Assembly: GCA_016926135.1 (NCBI GenBank)
Contig: JAFGPH010000483.1
Coordinates: 1 to 5,738 of the forward strand
Source: Deltaproteobacteria bacterium
Lineage (GTDB): Bacteria > Desulfobacterota > DSM-4660 > Desulfatiglandales > HGW-15
Length of the DNA stretch: 5,738 nt
Direction: 5' to 3'
Shown: positions 1-5,738 of the stretch, piece by piece
Layout: each line of letters starts with the position of its first letter
Position numbering within the stretch: position 1 is the first letter of the stretch
Made by a program: the position numbers and the translations under genes
The notes under the pieces: generated by a model
Told to the model about the DNA's origin: nothing
The model's input: the letters and a program-made list of their open reading frames with translations, nothing else
Database searches by the model: none

Positions 1-66
1 AAGAGAGCGCTGATGCAAAGGAACGCCCATGAGCGCTCTGCTTGTGGCCGTTTCCGATGGGTTCAT
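1..66 (-). CDS. Start of a further cluster gene (N-terminal 22 residues; 3' end outside window)
   Basis: On the minus strand an ATG at 66-64 overlaps the TGA of the CgeB-like gene (ATGA), and its frame stays open to the window edge. It reads MNPSETATSRALMGVPLHQR and continues. A Shine-Dalgarno-like GAAGG lies 7 nt upstream. The same 4-nt overlap joins the previous two genes, which makes this start credible. A second in-frame ATG at 30 (residue 13) is an alternative. The fragment is too short to assign a family; by position it is probably another glycan-biosynthesis gene. Confidence 0.6.
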   Translation of the reverse strand, partial: MNPSETATSRALMGVPLHQRSL

Positions 67-1103
67 GTCGCGGCCTTCGCCCCGCCGTCCAGCATTGCCA
101 GCATCGCCTCGATGCGCTTCTCATAGGTGTGGTCGCGCAGGGCGCGGCGGTACCCTGCCTCGGCGATGGCCAGTCGCTCTGAATCGTGGTCGAGGTAATA
201 CTGGATCTTGGAAGCGGCTTCCTGCACATCTCGAAAGGTGACTACCTCCTCATCGGGCACAGCAAGATCCACAATCACGGGCCGGTCCTCCGTCAGCAGG
301 AAGGCACCGCTCCCCAAGGCCTCAAAAAATCGGCAGTTAACCCCGTGAAATTCGGCAGGGTGCATGGTGTTCAATGCGATCTTGGCCCCGTAAAAAGCCC
401 GAGCCTTCTCGGCCCCCACAAGGTATCGATTCCCGTGGAACTGCCGGAGCCTGCCCCCGACCCAGGGCATCGGCTTTGAGCTGCCATAAATGCTGATTCT
501 CAGATGGCTCGGCAGGCACTTCAAGAGGGATTCCAGAAACCGCACTCGATAAGGATTGAGGCTTGCGATGACGATCAGGTCTACATTCATATCAGCTTCC
601 ACCGTAGCCTTGGGCGATACGGGTTTTACATGCACCCTTGGGTTGAAGCTCTCCGGAAGGTAGAAGGCCTTGGCACCGTAAAGGCGTTTTATGGAATCGG
701 CCAGAAACGGCTCTTTGGTGACCAGGGCGTCGTAAGGGCTCATCAGAATATACTGGCGACCAAGGTTCCCGGCGTGGTCCGGATTCAGGTGCACAATCGG
801 GATATCCCGTAGCTGCTGCTTCAGATGGACGATCGCCTCGGGCACGACCTCCCGGTCCGTCACGATCACGAGGTCGGGATTATGTTCCACCACATCTCTT
901 GCTGCGGATTTCCAGAGCCGCACGCTGAAGCCGTAGTTTGCTCTCATGAGTGTGTGCAGCGTTCTTTTGCCGAGCCGACTGAAGACCGGAAGGTCCTGAT
1001 ACACATCCACCACCGCCGCTTCGTGACCCATGTAGTGAAATGTCTCAGCGAGATTTTCCTCCAGCAGATCAAAACCCCGTGCCCCGAGGATGACGGCTTT
1101 CAT
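63..1103 (-). CDS. CgeB-like GT-B glycosyltransferase (Glyco_trans_1_2 type)
   Basis: This 346-residue soluble protein resembles the CgeB/DUF3880 group of GT-B glycosyltransferases. The N-terminal Rossmann-like half starts MKAVILGARGFDLLEENLAETFHYMGHEAAVVDVY and continues with HNPDLVIVTDRE and IPIVHLNPDHAG (about 74-112). The C-terminal half has the best signature: ARAFYGAKIALNTMH (about 234-248), then GVNCRFFEALGSGAFLLTE (about 254-272), where R258 and E261 sit in the position of the donor-binding R/E motif of this family. The closing part is VPDEEVVTFRDVQEAASKIQYYLDHDSERLAIAEAGYRRALRDHTYEKRIEAML (about 283-336), typical of the Glyco_trans_1_2 C-terminus. ATG 1103 overlaps the stop of the GT2 gene (ATGA) and has a G-rich ribosome binding site. 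The gene ends in an ATGA overlap with the next. The family normally uses nucleotide-sugar donors; the sugar here is unknown. CgeB itself acts in Bacillus spore-coat maturation, but relatives are common in polysaccharide clusters. Confidence 0.85.
   Translation of the reverse strand: MKAVILGARGFDLLEENLAETFHYMGHEAAVVDVYQDLPVFSRLGKRTLHTLMRANYGFSVRLWKSAARDVVEHNPDLVIVTDREVVPEAIVHLKQQLRDIPIVHLNPDHAGNLGRQYILMSPYDALVTKEPFLADSIKRLYGAKAFYLPESFNPRVHVKPVSPKATVEADMNVDLIVIASLNPYRVRFLESLLKCLPSHLRISIYGSSKPMPWVGGRLRQFHGNRYLVGAEKARAFYGAKIALNTMHPAEFHGVNCRFFEALGSGAFLLTEDRPVIVDLAVPDEEVVTFRDVQEAASKIQYYLDHDSERLAIAEAGYRRALRDHTYEKRIEAMLAMLDGGAKAAT
74..78 (-). promoter_or_regulatory. Ribosome binding site of the downstream partial gene
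   Basis: GAAGG on the minus strand, with a 7-nt spacer to ATG 66, inside the last codons of the CgeB-like gene. It supports the ATG at 66 over the in-frame ATG at 30. Confidence 0.5.
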
Positions 1104-2227
1104 GACTGGCCACCCCCCGCGCCCTGCAGATCCGGCCTATCGGACTCGATCTGAAAACCTTGCCGGAGGCGTCTTGCCTCCCCTCTGGAAAACAGGTCGG
1201 GGTGAACGGGCATCCCGAGCGACTTTCGGGCCTTGGCAGCCAGACTTGCATATACGAAAGCTGGGAATCGTCGCCAGATCATCCGGTCAAACTCCTTGCT
1301 CAAACCTTTCTCTGCAAAGAGGTTTCGGATGGCATCAAACTGGTTCGGGAGCCGGCGGAGTTTCCGTTGGAGGCTTGCCATGATGATATGTGTGCTCGCC
1401 CACACCTTCCAGTGACGTAAGAAAACCTGATCCCGCAGATGAGCCGGGACCGGCTCCTGCCTTTCAAAGTACCTGCTCAGCCGCTCGACCATTTCCACAT
1501 AATCCGCGCACTCCCGCACCCCGAAGGTTCGGCCGGACATCCCGCCGGGATGGCGCCTGTACCGCGCAACGGCCTCTTCCGTGAAGCACACATCCGTCAC
1601 GCTGAGGAGCCTCAAAAAGGCGTCAATGTCTCCCGGCCCTGCATTGTTGTCCGGAAATCCACCGATGGCCTGCAGCGCAGGACGAAAGAACAGATGGGGG
1701 CTCACGTTTCCGAACATACTTGCCGCCCATTCCTTGCGGGTGACCAAGTCCAGAACGTCCATTCCCTTGCAGCGACCCTGGATGCCCCACCGTCTGGGTC
1801 TGGAAACTCGATTTCCACCTTCATCAATACTGACGAACTGGCCAAATACCACCCCCGTTCCCGGCCCGGCGGCCTGCCAGGCATCCATCAGTACCGAGAC
1901 GGCATGCGGCTCAAGCAGATCATCCCCATCCAGTATTTTGATGAAATCACTTCGTGCATACTGCAGTGCCCGATTCTTATTGCCATACTGGCCCAAGTTC
2001 CTCTCGTTTCGATACACGCGCAGGCGGGGATCTCTTATCTTCAAAGCCTCCTCATACGTGCCGTCCGAGCCACAATCCTCCACAACGATCACCTCGATGG
2101 CCTCGTAGTTCTGTGCCAGGGCGCTATGGATCGCCTCAGCGACAAACGCCCTGCAACCCCAGCACGGGATCAGGATCGAGACCAGCGGCCTTTTCGATGA
2201 ACAGAACTTTGTTGCTACGACAGACAC
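1100..2227 (-). CDS. GT2 family (GT-A fold) glycosyltransferase
   Basis: This 375-residue protein should transfer a sugar from a nucleotide-sugar donor to a growing glycan at the cytoplasmic membrane face. The GT-A domain starts at about residue 14 with PLVSILIPCWG, followed by AIHSALAQNYEAIEVIVVEDCGSDGT (about 32-57), the nucleotide-binding region. RNLGQYGNKNRALQYARSDFIKILDGDDLLEP (about 76-107) carries the metal-binding DxD as D100-G-D102-D. FFRPALQAIGGFPDNNAGPGDIDAFLRL (about 180-207) matches the acceptor/catalytic-base region, with D200 and D202 as candidates for the catalytic acid position. Residues about 255-375 form a basic C-terminal extension without membrane segments. The start is GTG at 2227 with a weak GTGAAG upstream; no other plausible start precedes the domain. 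It begins 7 nt after the flippase stop and ends in an ATGA overlap with the next gene. Donor and acceptor are unknown. Confidence 0.93.
   Translation of the reverse strand: MSVVATKFCSSKRPLVSILIPCWGCRAFVAEAIHSALAQNYEAIEVIVVEDCGSDGTYEEALKIRDPRLRVYRNERNLGQYGNKNRALQYARSDFIKILDGDDLLEPHAVSVLMDAWQAAGPGTGVVFGQFVSIDEGGNRVSRPRRWGIQGRCKGMDVLDLVTRKEWAASMFGNVSPHLFFRPALQAIGGFPDNNAGPGDIDAFLRLLSVTDVCFTEEAVARYRRHPGGMSGRTFGVRECADYVEMVERLSRYFERQEPVPAHLRDQVFLRHWKVWASTHIIMASLQRKLRRLPNQFDAIRNLFAEKGLSKEFDRMIWRRFPAFVYASLAAKARKSLGMPVHPDLFSRGEARRLRQGFQIESDRPDLQGAGGGQS
1110..1118 (-). promoter_or_regulatory. G-rich ribosome binding site of the CgeB-like gene
   Basis: GGGGGGTGG on the minus strand lies 6 nt before ATG 1103 and differs from GGAGGTG-type Shine-Dalgarno sequence by one base over its best stretch. 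It also codes for the Gly-rich end (GAGGGQS) of the upstream glycosyltransferase. With the ATGA overlap it points to coupled translation. Confidence 0.55.
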
Positions 2228-2234
2228 GACGGCT

Positions 2235-3872
2235 TCACGAGGTAGGGCGAAACACCCCTGCAGAGACCCTGGCCTCCCGAAAAGGAATCAGCACTTCACC
2301 CAACAGCTTGCGATCAAAGGCCAAAGTGGCAGCGAGCGCCGAAGCCAGGTAGAACGCCGCCTGAACGGCAAATTGCGGCCAATGGTCAGCTACGCCTCCC
2401 AACCAGGAAATGAGCGCTGCGAGAAGAACCGGAACCGAAATTCGCCTCATCGACTCCACGGCCAAGAGCCTCAGCTCCGAGAGCCTCACCCGCAGTTTCC
2501 GGATCAGGAGCGTGGATAGCAGAAAGCACGGACCAGCCGCCTGGCCTGCAAGCGCCGAAATAGGGGCCCCCACCGGGCCGACGCCTAACAGCAGAGGGAT
2601 CGCCAGCCCTACCCGCAGGATGGCCTCCAGCCAGGAGACTTTGGCGAGCATTGGCACCTCTCCCAGGGCGAACAGGACATTCCAAGAAAGCCCTGTGACC
2701 ACCCACCCAAAGGCCCAGATCCCGAACAGGATGTTGATCATCTGTCCGGCAAACATCTCTTTTCCCACCCATAGACCCATCAAGGACTGGTTGAGGGCAA
2801 CCACTCCCGCCAATCCGATGGCCGCAAAGGTGATCTGGACATGGAAAGAGGTCACCACGATCTCTTTGAACCGAAGAGGGGTATCTTCACCCCGAAGATT
2901 GGCAAGGGGCGCCATCAAGGCCGCAGCAAAGGTCCCGTAGAAGGATCGAACGATGTCATGGGCGCGGGTTGTCAATACATATGCCCCCGCGATTTCCGGG
3001 CCGATCAACGCCCCAATCAGAAAGCCGTCCAGGCCGGACATGATGCCGGATGCCGTTCGGGATGCCATGGTGTAAACGGATCGGCTCCACAGAAATCCGG
3101 CTTCGGCCCAGGTGCATCGAATGCGCAGCCCCATTTGCCGGAGACACACCTGAAGGCACCAGCCTGAGTTCCCGATCAACAGAATCAGGGCACGTCCCAA
3201 GAGTCCCCAGCCAATGGCGTAAAGGCCCCAGCCGGCCAGGAGAAGCCACAGGGTTATGGCAAGATTGGCGAGTTCTGCCAGAAGCAGGAGCAGACCCGAG
3301 ATGAAAGTCCTCTGAAGGCTGTGGAGAATACCCGACGGCGCGAACGACAGCACGCTGATCCCGTTGGCGATTCCGGCCATGACGAAGCAAACAAGCACCC
3401 GGTGAGCCGCCTCTCCCGACACCCCCATCAGGCGCGGCACGAAGGGGGCGAGGGCCAGGGCAACCAGCGTAAGCCCCGAAGAAAGGACCAAAGCAACGAT
3501 CATCCCAGTTCCGACGGTTTCCCCGAGCTTTTCCTTGTCGTTGGCACCGCTTGCCAAAGCCGCCCGCTGGGCGATCACCCCCATCAGGCCGAAATCCATC
3601 ACGGTGAGAAAAGAGATGACGCCCCCTGTGGCCAGCCATGCACCATACTCCGTCAGGCTAATGTGGCGGAGGTAAAGGGGGACCATCACCAGGGTTCTCA
3701 CGATAATGAGAACCTTGGCACTGTAAGAGAATCCGAGCGTCCATGCGACCGCCCTCCTGCGGCTGGGCTTGGGAGCAGGGATCGCATCACGTCCTGGCGC
3801 CGATTCGCTCGGAGAACCCCCCTCCATCGACACCGATTCAGTCTGCTTGTCGGTTTTTGCCATCGCCCCCAT
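2235..3872 (-). CDS. Wzx/MATE-like polysaccharide (lipid-linked oligosaccharide) flippase
   Basis: This 545-residue, very hydrophobic protein has about 12-14 predicted membrane segments by eye, starting near residue 41 and ending near 520. The N-terminal core is typical of the polysaccharide biosynthesis/RfbX-Wzx branch of the MOP superfamily: a first helix ending in VPLYLRHISLTEYGAWLA (about 64-81), then the second helix with ISFLTVMDFGLMGVIAQRAA (about 86-105). Family members flip undecaprenyl-linked glycan units from the cytoplasmic to the periplasmic face of the inner membrane. It is longer than the usual 400-500 residues, partly because of a polar extension of about 38 residues (Ser/Pro/Gly-rich, ending SRRR) before the first helix. 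The ATG at 3872 is preceded by GGGAGAGG and is preferred over ATG 3863. It overlaps the beta-helix gene by 35 nt, and its TGA lies 7 nt before the glycosyltransferase start. The substrate cannot be read from the sequence. The family is clear; the exact role as Wzx is inferred from context. Confidence 0.9.
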   Translation of the reverse strand: MGAMAKTDKQTESVSMEGGSPSESAPGRDAIPAPKPSRRRAVAWTLGFSYSAKVLIIVRTLVMVPLYLRHISLTEYGAWLATGGVISFLTVMDFGLMGVIAQRAALASGANDKEKLGETVGTGMIVALVLSSGLTLVALALAPFVPRLMGVSGEAAHRVLVCFVMAGIANGISVLSFAPSGILHSLQRTFISGLLLLLAELANLAITLWLLLAGWGLYAIGWGLLGRALILLIGNSGWCLQVCLRQMGLRIRCTWAEAGFLWSRSVYTMASRTASGIMSGLDGFLIGALIGPEIAGAYVLTTRAHDIVRSFYGTFAAALMAPLANLRGEDTPLRFKEIVVTSFHVQITFAAIGLAGVVALNQSLMGLWVGKEMFAGQMINILFGIWAFGWVVTGLSWNVLFALGEVPMLAKVSWLEAILRVGLAIPLLLGVGPVGAPISALAGQAAGPCFLLSTLLIRKLRVRLSELRLLAVESMRRISVPVLLAALISWLGGVADHWPQFAVQAAFYLASALAATLAFDRKLLGEVLIPFREARVSAGVFRPTS

Positions 3873-5508
3873 AGCCTCTCCCGGCGAGGCCTCGGAGATC
3901 GCCCTCTACCATCTTTCCTCTGTCATCCTTGCCGACCATCTTGTTACCAAGCGACACAGCCGTCCGTCCCTGCCAGCCGTGGGGCGGATTGAATGCATTG
4001 CCGCCCCACGCCTCCTGGCGGATGCCGACCGCGTCGTTGGCTGAATAGCTTACAAGCAGTTCAACGGCCTCAGCCCTGTCGATCTCCCGCTTTCCGGCGG
4101 CCGTGGTCTCAAAGGCATTCTCGTCCAAATGCAATCGGTAGTGCTTGCCTCTCGTAAGCACTTCTCCCGAAGGGAGGCGAATCGTGACCTTGGAGTCTCT
4201 GCGGATGAAATGGTTGAAATCATAGCGACCCGCGAGCACGTCGCCTGGCTTACCCGCCAGCACATGGCGTTCACTTAAGATCGAGAGATCGTGCGGCCCG
4301 GCCAGATGAAACGTATTGCCGATCATGACGGCATTCGAGGCCTTGATCCGGGCTGCCGTACCGAGGCGGAAATGATTCCCCTGGATGATCATAGGGCTGC
4401 CGGTCATGACGTCAAAAAGGGGTCGGTGCTTGGTGGGGTTTTTGTTTACATTCATGAAGTTTACGATGTTGTTCGTAAAGGCCATCCGCTCCGTGCGGCC
4501 CCTGCTCCCTCCCTTGGGCATCGACCTCAGGAGGACCTCCGGAATCCCACGCCCGAATCCTGTTTCAAAGTGGTTGCTGTCAATCGTGACCTCGTTCAGG
4601 GCAAGGTCGAAATAGACCATCGGCTCTTCGCACTTCCCTTTTTTCGAGCCAAAGAGGTTGGAGGTGAACCTGTGGGAGCCCCTCGAGTGACCCCAATGAT
4701 TGGTCATAAGGGTACCCATGAAGATTGAGCGGGTGGCTGCAAAGCGGTTGGAGCGGTACGCGCAGGAAAAGGGCTGCGTCCCGGCACACACGATGTTATA
4801 GGCATTTTCGAAAGTGGACAACTCCACAAGAAGCAAATCGTTGTTGCCGTCTGATACGCTCTCTGTCGGGGAGGGTCTGAGCCCGGGGAAGACAACACCC
4901 GCGAACAGGTTGTGGAGGCTGCAATTCCTGATAGACACCATCTGGGTTACATTGCCGATGGCAATGCCGCAGAGCAAATCCTCTTTGTTGTTTCCGTGTA
5001 TTCCAATCCCCTCGATGTGCACCTGCCTGCCGTTGCTGATTCCAAGCACGGGGATCAAGTTGGGTTCCGACTGCGTGCCATTCAACTTTTTCGCCTGGAT
5101 CATCTTCCCGGCCTTGAAGGTGGGGAGCACGCAGAGGTTCGCGGTGTTTAGCATGTCCAGGAATGCTCCTCGATTCGTGCCCATTACGGTAATCGATGCT
5201 TGTTTGAGACCATCCATCTCCGGGTTCGTGAGCCAGACCGTTGAGGCCAACCCGTAATTGCCCTTAGGGACCAACATGGTCATTCCGGTCTTGCGGCAAT
5301 GGGCCGCGCACCGGTTGAATGCATCCGCATTGTCCGTCCCGATCCATTTACCTTTCACGAAGGTCGCATCAGGAAAAGCACCGAATTCTTTGACGCTAAC
5401 GAAAGACGACCCGGCACCCTGAGCGTATTCGCATGAGATCAACAGACCTAAGAGGATGAACAGACAATAGGGTCCGAAGTGTGAATGCTGTGAGCTCGGC
5501 ATGGGCAT
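3838..5508 (-). CDS. Exported right-handed beta-helix protein, pectate-lyase-3-like (putative polysaccharide lyase/epimerase/hydrolase)
   Basis: This 556-residue protein has an N-terminal export signal: hydrophobic core about residues 14-25 (YCLFILLGLLIS), followed by Cys26. L-I-S-C fits a lipobox; signal peptidase I could instead cut near AQG|AG (residues 29-33). Residues 36-90 look like the opening of pectate-lyase-3/GH28-like helices: VSVKEFGAF, an Asp/Asn-rich turn, DAFNRCAAHCRKTG helix, then MLVPKGNYGLAS. Rung-like beta repeats follow at about 155-240 (VHIEGIGIHGN, VSIRNCSLHN) and 305-405 (VTIDSNHFET, MIIQGNHFRL, VMIGNTFHLAG), many with Asn at turns. Residues about 425-495 look like a separate non-helical module, followed by a charged Gly-rich tail. 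Eight cysteines lie beyond Cys26, so disulfides are possible. I see no DPHD alginate-epimerase motif and cannot assign catalytic residues, so enzyme type and substrate are unknown. The start is ATG at 5508, coupled to the upstream stop; Met3 (5502) is an alternative. Its place before a flippase gene suggests it acts on the cluster's own glycan in the periplasm or outside the cell. Confidence 0.8.
   Translation of the reverse strand: MPMPSSQHSHFGPYCLFILLGLLISCEYAQGAGSSFVSVKEFGAFPDATFVKGKWIGTDNADAFNRCAAHCRKTGMTMLVPKGNYGLASTVWLTNPEMDGLKQASITVMGTNRGAFLDMLNTANLCVLPTFKAGKMIQAKKLNGTQSEPNLIPVLGISNGRQVHIEGIGIHGNNKEDLLCGIAIGNVTQMVSIRNCSLHNLFAGVVFPGLRPSPTESVSDGNNDLLLVELSTFENAYNIVCAGTQPFSCAYRSNRFAATRSIFMGTLMTNHWGHSRGSHRFTSNLFGSKKGKCEEPMVYFDLALNEVTIDSNHFETGFGRGIPEVLLRSMPKGGSRGRTERMAFTNNIVNFMNVNKNPTKHRPLFDVMTGSPMIIQGNHFRLGTAARIKASNAVMIGNTFHLAGPHDLSILSERHVLAGKPGDVLAGRYDFNHFIRRDSKVTIRLPSGEVLTRGKHYRLHLDENAFETTAAGKREIDRAEAVELLVSYSANDAVGIRQEAWGGNAFNPPHGWQGRTAVSLGNKMVGKDDRGKMVEGDLRGLAGRGYGGDGKNRQAD
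3875..3882 (-). promoter_or_regulatory. Ribosome binding site of the flippase gene
   Basis: GGGAGAGG on the minus strand ends two bases before ATG 3872. Its GGGAG part has a 5-nt spacer, which fits initiation at 3872. The site lies inside the coding tail of the beta-helix gene. For ATG 3863 the same element would be about 14 nt away, with only a G-run closer, so 3872 is the better start. Confidence 0.6.
5416..5508 (-). other. Signal peptide coding region, possible lipoprotein signal
   Basis: These bases encode residues 1-31 of the beta-helix protein. The N-terminal part is polar and lacks Lys/Arg (two His and no basic pair). A 12-residue hydrophobic core follows, then L-I-S-C with Cys26 at 5433-5431, and then EYAQG. 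The LISC tetrapeptide fits the lipobox pattern [LVI][ASTVI][GAS]C. The missing positive charge makes the n-region atypical for either signal class. Export is well supported; lipidation is only possible. Confidence 0.6.
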
Positions 5509-5510
5509 TA
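5506..5510 (-). promoter_or_regulatory. TAATG stop-start junction (translational coupling)
   Basis: The TAA stop of the upstream gene shares its last A with the ATG of the beta-helix gene. The bases before it (CGCAAATTGCTCCGA) hold no convincing Shine-Dalgarno sequence, so initiation here probably relies on ribosomes finishing the upstream gene. This supports the choice of ATG 5508 over the ATG two codons further in. Confidence 0.7.
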
Positions 5511-5738
5511 TCGGAGCAATTTGCGGTCGATCTCGAAGAGGAGGAACTGCTTCAGCCTGCCCAGGAAACTTGATTTGCCGGGAACCCCTTCAGCAAAACG
5601 ACCCTTGATCCTGTACAGCGTATACTCCAGCAGGCTCCCCCAGAACTCCACCATCTCGTTGTAGACCATCTTCCAGCCCAGTTTGTGCCTGTACCAGTTG
5701 GATCGGTCCAGGCTGCCCGTGGCCACCTCCCGGGTCTG
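5508..5738 (-). CDS. Unrecognised protein, C-terminal 76 residues (5' end outside window)
   Basis: The frame is open from the right edge of the window to a TAA stop at 5510-5508, so this is the 3' end of a longer gene. A GTG at 5726 could be read as a start. The only G-rich stretch near it (CGGGAG) touches the GTG with no spacer, and the frame continues upstream of it, so I treat GTG as an internal valine. The visible tail is rich in aromatic and basic residues (NWYRHKLGWK, EFWGSLLEYTLYRIKGRF) and ends in a basic amphipathic stretch (RLKQFLLFEIDRKLLR), which could lie along a membrane surface. There is no diagnostic motif and I do not recognise the family. The neighbours suggest a glycan-assembly enzyme such as a glycosyltransferase, but that is context only. 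The stop overlaps the start of the next gene by one base (TAATG). Confidence 0.65.
   Translation of the reverse strand, partial: QTREVATGSLDRSNWYRHKLGWKMVYNEMVEFWGSLLEYTLYRIKGRFAEGVPGKSSFLGRLKQFLLFEIDRKLLR

Noticed and set aside
4..39. Inverted repeat AGAGCGC / GCGCTCT with a 22-nt loop, resembling a terminator stem.
   Set aside because: The stem is only 7 bp, the loop is long and there is no T-run on the minus strand. It lies inside the open start of the next gene, so chance is likely.
1439..2200. A 253-codon open frame on the plus strand.
   Set aside because: It lies wholly antisense to the GT2 gene, whose motifs are clear. Its translation shows no domain or plausible composition, and long antisense frames are common in GC-rich DNA.
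2956..3639. A 227-codon alternative frame on the minus strand inside the flippase gene.
   Set aside because: It is out of frame with the membrane protein, Gly/Arg/Pro-rich and without hydrophobic helices; a shadow of the real gene.
3321..3992. A 223-codon open frame on the plus strand spanning the start of the flippase gene.
   Set aside because: It is antisense to two well-supported genes. The translation is His/Arg/Pro-rich with no recognisable pattern, as expected from a shadow frame.
5508..5726. GTG at 5726 as the start of a short 72-residue protein.
   Set aside because: The frame is open upstream to the window edge, and the G-rich sequence abuts the GTG without a spacer, so it is more likely an internal codon of a larger gene.
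1..5738. Search for defence systems, CRISPR repeats, insertion sequences, tRNAs or phage genes.
   Set aside because: None seen: the window is filled by coupled glycan-assembly genes, with no direct repeat arrays, transposase motifs or RNA-gene structure. The beta-helix protein can recall phage tailspikes, but its signal peptide and operon context argue against that.

Overview
The window is one continuous minus-strand stretch of a surface-polysaccharide (exopolysaccharide, capsule or O-antigen type) gene cluster. It is GC-rich by eye (not computed), with GC-ending codons and GTG starts. A Wzx-type flippase together with a signal-peptide-bearing beta-helix protein suggests a Gram-negative bacterium. 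Nothing in the window fixes the phylum; a deltaproteobacterium-like or environmental lineage is possible but is a guess.

In transcription order (right to left) the genes are: (1) the last 76 codons of an unrecognised protein running in from beyond 5738 and ending at 5508; (2) a 556-residue exported right-handed beta-helix protein resembling the pectate-lyase-3 type (5508-3838); (3) a 545-residue Wzx/MATE-like polysaccharide flippase (3872-2235); (4) a 375-residue GT2 glycosyltransferase (2227-1100); (5) a 346-residue CgeB-like GT-B glycosyltransferase (1103-63); (6) the first 22 codons of another gene (66 to beyond 1).

Packing is extremely tight. The five junctions are TAATG (1-nt overlap), a 35-nt overlap, a 7-nt gap, ATGA (4-nt overlap) and ATGA (4-nt overlap). 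There is no intergenic space above 7 nt, and I see no promoter, terminator, RNA gene, mobile element, CRISPR array or attachment site. All genes therefore probably lie on one polycistronic mRNA with translational coupling, and the promoter lies to the right of the window.

Inferred working model: the two glycosyltransferases add sugars to a lipid-linked glycan on the cytoplasmic face of the inner membrane. The flippase turns the lipid-linked unit to the periplasmic face. The beta-helix protein, exported or lipid-anchored, binds, cleaves or epimerises the finished glycan outside the cytoplasm. The polymerase (Wzy), chain-length control and export genes expected for such a pathway are not in the window. 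I found no sign of a novel defence or mobile system. The most interesting item is the beta-helix protein placed directly upstream of the flippase.
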